Origin: JAEUIG01 sp046349775 | GTDB taxonomy: Bacteria; Planctomycetota; Planctomycetia; Planctomycetales; Planctomycetaceae | Assembly (NCBI GenBank): GCA_046349775.1 | Contig: JAXMBS010000012.1 | Location: 36,961-100,960 of the forward strand | Reading direction: 5' to 3' | Length of the DNA stretch: 64,000 nt | Shown: one piece after another, positions 27,691 through 36,581 of the stretch | Numbering within the stretch: position 1 is the first letter of the stretch | Layout: every line of letters starts with the position of its first letter | Made by a program: the position numbers and the translations under genes | The notes under the pieces: generated by a model | The model's database searches: none | Seen by the model: only the letters and a program-made list of their open reading frames with translations | What the model was told of the DNA's origin: nothing

Positions 27691-29203
27691 CGCCGCGCAT
27701 TGCACGCAATGGATCGTCAATCGTCGTGTCGATCACCATGGCGCAACGACATTCCGCGTCGTCGAGCGGCTCGGCCGAAGCCAGTTGCGCATGCAGGACC
27801 GCAAGGTCCGCTTCAGATGCGTCCCCGCGCCGGTGCGCGATGCGCAGCCGCAGGACTTCAGGCGGCGTCCGGAAGTCAAGAATGACAAACGCGACCGAAA
27901 GTCGAGCGGCGAGTTGCCGAAATTCCGTGCGCTGTGCTCGGCTGAGAAACGTCGCGTCGACAATGACACTCGTTCCGGCGGCGATGACAGACTCGACCAG
28001 TTCGGCCAGCCGGCGATACACGCGCTGTCGCGATTCCAGCGCGTACCGCTGCTCGATCGGAACGTCGGCCGCATTCCGCTGCCGCTCGACGTCCGATCGG
28101 ATCCGTATCGCCCCCAGGGCTTCCAACAGCGGCTCCGTCAGCGTCGACTTCCCGCTGCCGGAAGGTCCGTGCGTGATGAACAGTGTCGGAGCAGAGGGCC
28201 GCGTCATCCGTTCCGCCAGAGCGAGATAGTTGTCAAGGTCGCGGGCCGCGGCCTGTTGTTGCGCGGGCTCAGTTGCCTGTCGACTCCGGATTGCAGCGAC
28301 CTTGGCCCGCACCAGCGCGCGATACACGGAGTAGTACCGCCAGACCGCCAGCCCGGCGTAATCACCCGTCGTCTCCAGATACCGGTTCCGCACGCGGTGG
28401 GCAAAGTCCGCTCGCCCGAAATCCGCCAGGTCCATGCACAAGAACGCCAGATCGCTCAGGACATCGACCCAACGGAAGTTCTCATTGAATTCCACGCAAT
28501 CGAACATCCGTACCTGATCGTCGAGGACCAGCAGATTGTTCGCATGCAGGTCGCCGTGACACTCGCGCACAAACCCATCGCGCTTGCGGAGGGCGAACAT
28601 CGGTCGCAGTCGCTGGAACTCCGTTTCCGACCAGCGTCGCACTTCTGCGATTTGCCTGGACTCGTGCCCTGAAATCTGCAGCTGCCGAAAGTTCTCTTCG
28701 ACCGGCGCCCACACGGCGTCCGCGGTCCCCCACGAGGAGTCCGGCCGGGCGACGGCCGCCCGCGCGTGGAAATCCGCGATCGCCATTGCCAGCGAATCGA
28801 TGTGCCTCGTTGTGACGCTATTCGCACGCAGGCGACGGCTGAACAGCGCCTCGTCCGGGAACTGCTGCATCTTGACCGCGTACTCAAATGGCTCGCCATC
28901 GCCTGCGACGTGCGGAGTTTTCGACGTTCCCGTGATCGGAACGACCCCGAGGTACAGGTCCGGCGAATACCGGCGATTCAGCCGCAGTTCCTCCTCGCAG
29001 AAGAACTTTCGCTTCTCCAGCGTGGAAAAGTCGAGGAACCCCAGCGTGACCGGCTTCTTCACTTTGTACGCAAAGTCACCGGTGAGGATGATCCATGAAA
29101 TATGGGTCTCTGTGACGCGGATGTCGGCCACCGGATGGTCATACGCGGCCGCAGACTGCAGCGCTGAGACCAGGCGACGAGCGTCTTCAGTCGCACGAGT
29201 CAT
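27659..29203 (-). CDS. Aminoglycoside-phosphotransferase-like/AAA kinase fusion
   Basis: 514 residues, ATG start, clean frame. The N-terminal two-thirds is an APH-type kinase-like domain (COG2187) with HGDLHANNLLVLDDQ and MFDCVEFNENFRWVDVLSDL as catalytic and metal loops. The C-terminal third is a P-loop kinase (COG0645) with Walker A GPSGSGKST and a VIVDATFLSRAQR stretch. The fusion is widespread in bacteria but its substrate is unknown; resistance to aminoglycosides should not be assumed. It is convergent with the sialidase-like gene and divergent from aroDE. Confidence 0.85.
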   Translation of the reverse strand: MTRATEDARRLVSALQSAAAYDHPVADIRVTETHISWIILTGDFAYKVKKPVTLGFLDFSTLEKRKFFCEEELRLNRRYSPDLYLGVVPITGTSKTPHVAGDGEPFEYAVKMQQFPDEALFSRRLRANSVTTRHIDSLAMAIADFHARAAVARPDSSWGTADAVWAPVEENFRQLQISGHESRQIAEVRRWSETEFQRLRPMFALRKRDGFVRECHGDLHANNLLVLDDQVRMFDCVEFNENFRWVDVLSDLAFLCMDLADFGRADFAHRVRNRYLETTGDYAGLAVWRYYSVYRALVRAKVAAIRSRQATEPAQQQAAARDLDNYLALAERMTRPSAPTLFITHGPSGSGKSTLTEPLLEALGAIRIRSDVERQRNAADVPIEQRYALESRQRVYRRLAELVESVIAAGTSVIVDATFLSRAQRTEFRQLAARLSVAFVILDFRTPPEVLRLRIAHRRGDASEADLAVLHAQLASAEPLDDAECRCAMVIDTTIDDPLRAMRGVISAPAETGP

Positions 29204-29332
29204 TGATCACCCCACCGTCTGCCGCGCCATCATCTGTCACTCCTCCGCCGGCCATCCGTCAACTTGCCCCTGACACGAAAATACCGTGCGCCCCCCGACA
29301 GAGGTATGATACGCTGCGTTGGAGGTCGCCCC

Positions 29333-30789
29333 ATGATCTGCATCACCATCGCTCCCGTCTCCCGCAAGCTGGCCAAGGCCGACCTGCTCAACGCGGCGCG
29401 CCTGGGGGACATCATCGAACTGCGGCTCGATCATCTTGCTAAGGAACCAGACGTCAAGGATCTGGTCTCGGCGGCCCCCAAGCCGGTTATCGTCTCGTGC
29501 CGCCGCAAGCAGGACGGCGGCGCGTGGGAGGACAGCGAAGACGCCCGGCTGTTGCTGCTGCGTCAGGCGATTGCCGCCGGCCCGGCCTACATCGAACTGG
29601 ACCTCGACATTGCCCCGCGCATCCCCCGGTTCGGCAAGACCCAGCGGATCATCGCCTTCACCCGGCTCGATCAACCTGAAGACAACATCGACGAGGTCTT
29701 CAATCAGGCGGCCGCCCACCAGGCCGACGTGGTGAAGTTCACCTGGCCGACGCCGACGCTCGACGACGCCTGGCCCCTGCTCCGCGCCGTCAGCGGCAAG
29801 CGGCGACTGCCGGTCGTTGGCATCGGACTGGGCCGCGCCGATCTGACGGTCTCACTGCTTGGCCGCAAGTACGGGTCGCCGTGGATCTACGCGGCTCTGG
29901 AACGGGGCATGGAGAGTACCCGGGGCAGGGGACCGTGTTCGAATTGGACGAAACGTATCGCTGGCGCGAAATCGATCCGGACACGATCTTTGTAGCGATC
30001 GCCGGCTTTGGACCTGCGCAGGAGCTGACGACGAGGATCATGAACGCCGGCATGCAGCATCTCGGCATGAACGTCCGCTGCCTGCCCATCGAGGTGGGCG
30101 ACGCACGCAAGCTTAAGCCGATCCTCGATGCACTCAAGATTCGTGCGCTGATCATTGCGAACCGGCTTAGCCATCAGTTGCTGCCGCTGGCGGACGCATT
30201 CCGCGACGACGCCGGCACGATCGACCTGCTGCGCAAGAAAAAGGACGACCTGTGGTACGGCAGCAGCGCGCTGACGCCCAGTGCCGTCGGTGCGCTTGCC
30301 GCGCGTTGCGGCTCAGCCGCCGGTGATGTGAGCCCGGCACTCGGAAACCGCACGATCCTGGTGCTCGGCGCCGGCGGTGCTGCAGCCGGCCTCATACGGT
30401 CTTGCTCAGCCCAGGGCGGAATCGTGAGCATCACGGCCCCGCGCGACGCCGATGCACAGGCACTGGCGACCGAGCTGAACTGCCGGTTTGTGCCTTTCCA
30501 GAATGTCTACGGCACGCTGACGGACGTGGTGTTGATTGCCGATCCCGCTCTCCAGTGCGGAGCGCTGCACGGACAACTGAATCCATCGCTGCTGAGGTCG
30601 GAGATGACCGTCCTGGATGCAAGCGATCCGCCAATCGAACATCCCCTGTTTGAAGAGGCCCGCGAGCGCCGTTGCGGATTGATCGATCCGACGGAGGTCT
30701 TTCTGGGTCAGATCACCCGGCAATTCCATTCCATCACCGGCAAGGACTTGCCGCCGGCGGCCGTGGAGCGCGGTCTGGCTGAAGACTGA
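29333..30789 (+). CDS. AroD-AroE fusion-like protein lacking usual catalytic residues, one frame break
   Basis: About 485 residues; ATG at 29333 with GGAGG 7 nt upstream. Residues 1-215 form a type I 3-dehydroquinate dehydratase domain with IIELRLDHL and the Schiff-base Lys in DVVKFTW (residue 135). The catalytic His of the usual SYHDF motif is replaced by FTRLD, with Thr at residue 110. After a one-base break near 29915 comes a shikimate-dehydrogenase-like domain with VLGAGGAAAG for NADP. There HSxSP is replaced by AQELT, the Lys of NVTVPFKE by ANRLSHQ, and NTD by SAL. The fold fits AroDE; the activity is doubtful. Confidence 0.8.
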
Positions 30790-30790
30790 G

Positions 30791-31861
30791 TCAGACGTAC
30801 GGGAAGAGCGACGGCGAATACGAATCCCCGCGACGGCTGCGGTTCGTCCTGGAGTTGTCCGCCGTCGCCTCTCGAGTCGTCGCCGTGGGGGGCAAGGCCG
30901 GGATCAGGCTTGGCTCCGTACGCCGGCCGTTCTCGAGTGTCAGGCCGTAGGCGCGGTTTCGGCCGTGCCGCTTCGCCGTGTACAGGCAGTCGTCCGCCGC
31001 TTCCAGCAGTTCTTCGCACGTCAGATCCGTATGGACCGCAGCCACCGACGCTACGCCGAGCGACAGCGTCACCTGTGGCAGGGGAAACGCCGTCGGCAGC
31101 GGCAGCGATGCAACGGCATGCTGGATGCGGCTGACGGGAATCTGCACTTGATCGGGGACGCACTCGCAGCATAGGGCGACGAACTCGTCTCCGGCAAATC
31201 GCGCCACGAGGTCATATGACCGGACGCTGGTACAGATGGCACCGGCAATGAGATTGAGCACTGCGTCGCCGGCGGCGTGCCCTGACAGGTCATTGACCTG
31301 TTTGAAGTAATCGATGTCGATCAGCACGACGGACAGCGGTTTCTGGCTGCGGCGAGCGCGGGCCAGCTCGCATTCAAACGATCGCAAAAAAGTCGAGCGG
31401 GTGATGAGGCCTGTCACTCCGTCACGGGCGGCGCCCAGCAGGAACGGCTCGATCGACCGCCAGCTCAGCAGCACGTCGTCATCGGTCGTGACGGCCTGGA
31501 GCCGGCCCTGATGCAGATAGGCCGTGCAGTCCCAATTGGTGGACGATCCAGGCTGTCCGCTAGCCGGCTGGGATGGGGGAACAGAGGGCGTAATGACCGC
31601 CGCGAGAATCGACTCGATGGGACGCCTCGACCACTTGAGCCGTTCGACGCCGTCCGCCGCCGACATTCGCAACAGGAGTTCTTCGGTGGTGAGCACGCCG
31701 GCAAGCGAGCCGTCGTCGTGTACCACCAGAATATGCCCCGGGCCGTCAAAGCGGATGCGGTCGACGACTTGCTCCAACGTCATGCCGACCGGCACAACGT
31801 TGTCACATGACGTGCGCGGAGCCGTCAGGCTGAGGCTCGAGTGATGGACCTGCATCTGCAT
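30791..31861 (-). CDS. CBS-domain diguanylate cyclase (GGDEF)
   Basis: 356 residues from the ATG at 31861 (an upstream TTG is less likely). The N-terminal 100 residues look like CBS-type sensing sequence (PGHILVVHDDGSLAGVLTTE). The GGDEF domain follows, with VVLIDIDYFKQVNDLSGHAAG, the inhibitory site RSYD and, five residues later, AGDEF in place of GGDEF. AGDEF cyclases are known to be active. It makes cyclic di-GMP in the cytoplasm. The C-terminal 50 residues are disordered. It ends 1 nt from the end of aroDE and is divergent from an HD-GYP gene. Confidence 0.9.
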   Translation of the reverse strand: MQMQVHHSSLSLTAPRTSCDNVVPVGMTLEQVVDRIRFDGPGHILVVHDDGSLAGVLTTEELLLRMSAADGVERLKWSRRPIESILAAVITPSVPPSQPASGQPGSSTNWDCTAYLHQGRLQAVTTDDDVLLSWRSIEPFLLGAARDGVTGLITRSTFLRSFECELARARRSQKPLSVVLIDIDYFKQVNDLSGHAAGDAVLNLIAGAICTSVRSYDLVARFAGDEFVALCCECVPDQVQIPVSRIQHAVASLPLPTAFPLPQVTLSLGVASVAAVHTDLTCEELLEAADDCLYTAKRHGRNRAYGLTLENGRRTEPSLIPALPPTATTREATADNSRTNRSRRGDSYSPSLFPYV

Positions 31862-32132
31862 AGAAACCCGCAACAGGCCGGCACGGCGCAAATCACATCG
31901 CCGGGCCGGTATTTGGCTGTACCATAGGCTAGTCCGGGGAGTCGTTGACGCCCTGCCGACCGTTCGAGAATCGCCCTACGGCCGGTGCGGCGGGTTCAGA
32001 ACACGACGAATAAGCGATGTGCGCCGTGCGGACGCGTCCTGTCGGTCGGTCCGGTGGCGCGGTTCGTTCGCCTGCGTCCGCCCTGCGTTTGACGCCGAAG
32101 TCCGCCGCCGGCTTGGCATTCCAGCGATTTCT

Positions 32133-32160
32133 TTGACAGCGGCCCCCTGTGAACTAGGTT
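32133..32160 (+). promoter_or_regulatory. Candidate promoter of the HD-GYP gene
   Basis: A perfect -35 box TTGACA (32133-32138), a 16-nt spacer and TAGGTT (32155-32160) lie 125 nt before the GTG start. The -10 match is only fair. The rest of the 423-nt divergent region (31862-32284) shows no gene I can support. Confidence 0.35.
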
Positions 32161-32284
32161 TGCGGATGCCGGCCAGCGCTGCCGTTGCGCCGCGACTCGT
32201 CGCGGCGACCGACGGTCGTCGGGACGTCCTCATGGCGGTCGTCGTTCTGGCGGTTGAAATCCCCACTGCGAAAGCTCCCCGTCC

Positions 32285-33919
32285 GTGAAGGCCATCGGCG
32301 AATATGAAGCCGCGGCACTGTCGCTGCTCAGCGAAACGTTCGGCGTGCGGTTTCATCTCGGCACACAGACGGCCGACAGCGAGCCTTGGCGAGTTCCGAC
32401 GCTGGAGCAGATCCCCGAGTGCTGCGCTGCCCTGGCGACGCTGGGCCCCCAGCGGACGCGCGCGCTAATCCCCACCGGAGATAGCCGACTGCTCGTGGCG
32501 GTGCCGCTGCCGAGCCCATCCGCCGCGCTGGCCGTAGGAATCTTCGACTCGTGCGATGAGCGACTGGCGGACCGACTGGCCGCCGGTGCCGAACAATTGC
32601 TCCGGCAACAGCGTGCGCTCGATCGCAAAGAGCGTGACTTGACCGACTGCCTCGAACAATTGACCTTCTCGCTGGAAGAACAGTCGTGGCTGCGATCGTT
32701 GTCCCACCAGATCGAAAGCAGCGCGCCGCGTCAGGATCTGCGGCAGATGGCCGCCGCGATTTTGCCGCGGCTCTGCATGCTGATCGGCGCCGAGGGGCTC
32801 GCGTACCTGCCGGCCGATCTGGCGGACCGACCCGGCACCGCGGCGGCGGACATCCGCTGGACGGGATCACGCACACTGGACGCCGCGCAATGCCGCAGGT
32901 TCCTGGCTGCGTATGGACTGCGGGCCGTTGAACGTGCGGTCGTCGCGCAGGACGACGACGCCCCGGAACTGTTTCGCCCCCTGGGACTGCAATCAATCAT
33001 TCTCGTGTCCATCGCTCACCGCAATGGCGTCGGGGGGTGGTTACTGGCTGCGAATCGAGACGACGCCATCGTCCCGCTGCCTCGTGGCGACGAATACCAC
33101 ACCGCGGAGAGCAGTGATCGGGAGTTCGGCACGGTCGAGGCCGGACTGCTGGAAGCGACCGCAACGATGTTGTCGACGCAGGTGCGCACTGCCGATGCGC
33201 TGCAGCACCGCGAAGACCTGATCTTTCGACTGATGCGGACGATGAGCAGCGCGATTGACGCCCGCGATGCCTACACCCGCGGCCACAGCCAGCGTGTCGG
33301 GCGGTATGCGATGGAAATTGGGCGGCAACTGGCACTCGACCACAACACATGCCAGCAACTGTTTCTCACCGGACTGCTGCATGATCTGGGAAAGATCGGC
33401 GTGCCCGATCATGTGCTTCTGAAAGCGGGGCGCCTGTCGCCGGAAGAGTTCGACCTGATCAAGATGCACCCCGAGATCGGTCACAGGATCCTGCAACCCA
33501 TTCCCGAACTGGCCTTCGCACTGCCGGGCGTGCTGCATCACCACGAGCGGATCGACGGCCGGGGATATCCGCACGGCCTGGTGGGCGACGATATTCCGCT
33601 GATGGCCCGCATCCTGGCAGCCGCCGATGCGTTCGATGCGATGACGAGCAGCCGCACCTACCGGGCCGCCATGTCGGATAGTCGCGCCCGCGAGATCCTC
33701 GGCGAGGGCGCCGGCACGCAATGGGACACCGATGTCGTCGCAGCTTTCCTCGCCGTTCCCAATCTCTCGGTCATTGCCGATTCCGGCGAATCCAGCACCG
33801 CCGAACTCATTCCGGTCAGCACTTCCATCTTCGACGATGAAGAGGATCCGCGAAAGTGGGAAAACCCGTCGATGTTTCTCGACGCATTGCTGCTGGAATC
33901 GACCGAGATCATGAGCTGA
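32285..33919 (+). CDS. GAF-like/HD-GYP cyclic di-GMP phosphodiesterase
   Basis: 544 residues, GTG start. The N-terminus (about 1-140) ends in a coiled coil around KERDLTDCLEQLTFSLEEQS. A GAF-like region spans about 145-300. The HD-GYP domain follows, with DAYTRGHSQRVGRYA, the metal motif LLHDLGKIGVP and HHERIDGRGYPHGL, which carries the GYP signature. These enzymes break cyclic di-GMP to GMP. It is divergent from the GGDEF gene, so synthesis and breakdown sit back to back. No receiver domain or membrane segment is present. Confidence 0.92.
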   Translation: MKAIGEYEAAALSLLSETFGVRFHLGTQTADSEPWRVPTLEQIPECCAALATLGPQRTRALIPTGDSRLLVAVPLPSPSAALAVGIFDSCDERLADRLAAGAEQLLRQQRALDRKERDLTDCLEQLTFSLEEQSWLRSLSHQIESSAPRQDLRQMAAAILPRLCMLIGAEGLAYLPADLADRPGTAAADIRWTGSRTLDAAQCRRFLAAYGLRAVERAVVAQDDDAPELFRPLGLQSIILVSIAHRNGVGGWLLAANRDDAIVPLPRGDEYHTAESSDREFGTVEAGLLEATATMLSTQVRTADALQHREDLIFRLMRTMSSAIDARDAYTRGHSQRVGRYAMEIGRQLALDHNTCQQLFLTGLLHDLGKIGVPDHVLLKAGRLSPEEFDLIKMHPEIGHRILQPIPELAFALPGVLHHHERIDGRGYPHGLVGDDIPLMARILAAADAFDAMTSSRTYRAAMSDSRAREILGEGAGTQWDTDVVAAFLAVPNLSVIADSGESSTAELIPVSTSIFDDEEDPRKWENPSMFLDALLLESTEIMS

Positions 33920-34087
33920 CCCCTCCGCAACCGGTCGACCGTCCAACCGAGATGCTCTGCCGACCGGCAGCCGGCGGCGCCGTCCCGATCTTCAATGACT
34001 TTCCTGCACGCGCCTCTCAATGGGCTGCGCACTTGCCGCGATCGTCCTGTCGCCTAACAATGGCGGAGACTGCGACAGGAGCCGATC

Positions 34088-34633
34088 ATGACACAGCAGA
34101 CGGATTTGGAGACGGCAACTTTCGGCGGCGGATGTTTCTGGTGCACCGAGGCCGTCTTTCAGCAGCTCAAGGGCGTTAAGTCGGTTGTGTCCGGCTATAG
34201 CGGCGGAAGCGTTCCGAATCCGTCCTACGACCAGGTGTGCTCCAAGCGGACCGGTCATGCCGAGGTGATCCAGGTCGTTTTCGATCCCCGCGAGATCCGC
34301 TATGCGGACCTGCTGGAGGTCTTCTTCCACACGCACGACCCCACGACACTGAACCGGCAGGGAAACGACATCGGCCCGCAATATCGGTCCATCATTTTTC
34401 ACCACGATGACGTGCAGCGACTGACGGCGGAGCAGGTGAAGCAGCAGTTGGATTCGTCAGGCGCCTTTAGCTCGCCTTTGGTCACGGCGATTGAGCCGTT
34501 TCGCGAGTTCTGGCCCGCGGAGGGCTATCACCAGAACTATTTTGCGTCGAATCCGAGGCAGCCGTATTGCTCGCTGGTCATCTCCCCCAAGGTCGACAAA
34601 TTCCGTAAGGCCTATGCCGAAAAGCTGGCGTAG
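34088..34633 (+). CDS. msrA: Peptide-methionine (S)-S-oxide reductase MsrA
   Basis: 181 residues, ATG with AGGAG 9 nt upstream. The catalytic motif GGCFWCTEAVFQ is at residues 13-25, and TGHAEVIQVVFDP plus EGYHQNYFASNP are the conserved substrate-pocket stretches. It repairs oxidised methionine in proteins, in the cytoplasm. MsrB is not fused to it and not nearby. Gene and function are secure. Confidence 0.96.
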   Translation: MTQQTDLETATFGGGCFWCTEAVFQQLKGVKSVVSGYSGGSVPNPSYDQVCSKRTGHAEVIQVVFDPREIRYADLLEVFFHTHDPTTLNRQGNDIGPQYRSIIFHHDDVQRLTAEQVKQQLDSSGAFSSPLVTAIEPFREFWPAEGYHQNYFASNPRQPYCSLVISPKVDKFRKAYAEKLA

Positions 34634-34634
34634 C

Positions 34635-34682
34635 CGCAGGGTAGTTCCGGCGCTGGAGTTCCATCAGGCGGCCGAACCTGCG
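34635..34682. terminator. Hairpin between convergent msrA and a small exported protein
   Basis: CGCAGG (34635-34640) pairs with CCTGCG (34677-34682), with GTTCCGGC and GCGGCCGAAC pairing further in. There is no T tract. It could stop transcription from either gene. Confidence 0.35.
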
Positions 34683-34715
34683 TAGTCTTTGCTCCGCGCA
34701 AGGGCGGAATTTCCG

Positions 34716-35075
34716 CTACCAGCCGTAGAAGTCCGCGCCGCCGAAACGCAGAAACTGTCGAACTCCCCGTCCGTAGAAGGGGTAGTTCGGATCGCTGTAG
34801 CCGTTGTAGAACGGACTGCCGAAACCGGCCGGCGGGAGCAGAGAGGCGCGGCCATAGTAGCCGGCGCCGACTCCACCGTAGGCATAGCCATACGGATAGG
34901 GTGCGACCGGGAGCGCCGGCGCGTACGAGGGTGCGACATACACGTACCCGTTCGGTCCTTTGGCTGTGTAGCCAACCGGGTACTTCCCCAGCGGATCCTC
35001 CGCGCTGCGGGCAGGCGAAGCAACACAGACAGCCGCTGCTGCGAACGTGGCAATCATCAAGAATCGGCTCAACAT
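34716..35075 (-). CDS. Small exported Tyr/Gly/Pro-rich protein
   Basis: 119 residues. A clear signal peptide (FLMIATFAAAAVCVASPARS) is followed by about 95 residues rich in Tyr, Gly and Pro, for example YPYGYAYGGVGAGYYG and PNYPFYGRG. There is no Cys in the mature part and no recognised domain. Such proteins are frequent in planctomycetes and could be envelope or matrix components, but nothing in the context assigns a role. Confidence 0.65.
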   Translation of the reverse strand: MLSRFLMIATFAAAAVCVASPARSAEDPLGKYPVGYTAKGPNGYVYVAPSYAPALPVAPYPYGYAYGGVGAGYYGRASLLPPAGFGSPFYNGYSDPNYPFYGRGVRQFLRFGGADFYGW

Positions 35076-35372
35076 CGTCTCCTCCCAATCGCGCCCGCTT
35101 GGGTCGTGCTCCTCCGCTCCCGCAACTCAGCATAGGAGCCCGGTTGCCCTGCTGCCAGAGGCGTTCTTAAACCGGAGCCGGTTCAGGTGCGGGGCGTGAT
35201 CCGTTGGACCGCCTGTACAGGTCTGGCATTCATGCCGGTTTGACAGACAGGAGTGCCATTGAGCGAAGTCCCATTCACGAAGCTTTTCGCTGACGTGGCT
35301 TCAGCCCGCGACAAAACCTTGCGAACGAGACTCAGCCGGCCAACATGTGGCCTTTGATCGACGAACGTACGC
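35076..35372. other. Intergenic region without a recognised gene
   Basis: 297 nt between two minus-strand genes. It holds a small palindrome AACCGG-AG-CCGGTT at 35170-35183 and nothing else that I can name. Confidence 0.4.
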
Positions 35373-36377
35373 CTATTGCCCGCCGGCCTGAGCGGGAGCA
35401 GCGGCGGATTCCGGGAGAGTGTGCGTTGAGAAAAACTCCCAGATGACTTCAGACGCGTTGAAGTCGTGGCAGACCGGTCCCAGCAGACGTTCGGGCTGGA
35501 AGTCTCCCCCCGGCCAGGTGTGCCCTCCGTTGGCGACCTCATAGAACACGACCGGCGCCCCGGTCTCGCTTTGATACGAACGGCGTGTGACTCGACAGCC
35601 GTCGTCCATAGAATCCGGCAGCGTCTCGGCTTTCGCCGTCTTCACGCACTGGTTGCGATCGCACCACCACGTCACGTATTCGTCGGCGTCGAGCGAGGAT
35701 TTCCGGCGGGTGAACCCGTCGACGCCGTCAATGCCGATGATCTGATCGTCCGTGCCGTGGATGTACAGGACTGGCATCCCGCGCGGCGGCTCCAATTTTG
35801 AAAGGGCGGGCCACATCGTGCCGGCGACCGGCGCAATCGCCGCGATCTTGTCGGAAAGGGACACGGCCAGCCGGTTCGACATGTAGGCACCGTTGGAAAT
35901 GCCGGTCGCATACACACGACGCGGATCGACGATCCGCTCTTGGACGAGTTCGTCGATGATCGCCGCGAGCAGCCCGACATCATCGACATAACCACGTTCG
36001 CGTCGCACCCGCAGCCCCAGTTCGTGACGCTCCCAGAACCGCCACATCCGGCCCAATCCGTCGGGATAAGCCACTGCGAACCCGTGTTTGTCTGCGACCT
36101 TGTCGAAGCCGGTGAGCGCCTCCATGGAGCGGCCGTCCATGCTCAGGCCGTGAATGGCGATGACCAGCGGAACGGGAGTGCCCGGCTTCAGTTCCGTCGG
36201 AAGATGCAGGAGATAGGTGCGTTCGTGGTCCGCATGCTGCAAAGAACGCTCAACAGTGCGGCCGGCATCGGCGGCATTCGCGTGGTCTTCAGCAGACGCT
36301 GACGCAGACATCGTGCACAGCACGCAGCAGAGTGCGGCCATGAGCCACCGGCAGCGTGAACTGGATTTCGACGACAT
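35373..36377 (-). CDS. Exported PHB-depolymerase-like esterase (LpqC family)
   Basis: 334 residues from the ATG at 36377. A signal peptide is visible (CRWLMAALCCVLCTMSASAS). The alpha/beta-hydrolase core shows VPLVIAIHGLSMDGRS for the oxyanion loop and ATGISNGAYMSNRLA with the nucleophile Ser in GISNG. The later LYIHGTDDQIIGIDG gives the Asp and NGGHTWPGGD the His of the triad. The family covers polyhydroxybutyrate depolymerases, feruloyl esterases and acetylxylan esterases, so the substrate is open. It is last in a minus-strand run with DUF1501 and PSCyt genes. Confidence 0.82.
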   Translation of the reverse strand: MSSKSSSRCRWLMAALCCVLCTMSASASAEDHANAADAGRTVERSLQHADHERTYLLHLPTELKPGTPVPLVIAIHGLSMDGRSMEALTGFDKVADKHGFAVAYPDGLGRMWRFWERHELGLRVRRERGYVDDVGLLAAIIDELVQERIVDPRRVYATGISNGAYMSNRLAVSLSDKIAAIAPVAGTMWPALSKLEPPRGMPVLYIHGTDDQIIGIDGVDGFTRRKSSLDADEYVTWWCDRNQCVKTAKAETLPDSMDDGCRVTRRSYQSETGAPVVFYEVANGGHTWPGGDFQPERLLGPVCHDFNASEVIWEFFSTHTLPESAAAPAQAGGQ

Positions 36378-36581
36378 TTTCGAGACTCCCGCAGACGACA
36401 TTTGCCCGGCGCAGGCGACACATTCTTGGGAGTCGGGGGAATCTTGCCAAGACGAAATCCAGCGTAACGGAGCCGTCGAATCGGCCAGTTCGTCGCCGAA
36501 GGCCGTTGCCGGCAGACGGAGATTCATTCACCGTCTCAGTCCGCTCCGACATAAAACCCCGCAGCCGGTTCGAAAGTCCGC

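Noticed and set aside
27230..28672. 480-residue plus-strand frame opposite the kinase gene
   Set aside because: It is antisense to a gene with intact kinase motifs and has shadow composition.
27659..29203. Aminoglycoside resistance gene
   Set aside because: The APH-like fold alone does not show resistance; the COG2187/COG0645 fusion is a general family of unknown substrate.
31976..32356. 126-residue minus-strand frame in the GGDEF/HD-GYP spacer
   Set aside because: Arg/Ala-rich composition, overlap with the HD-GYP start and no recognisable motif.
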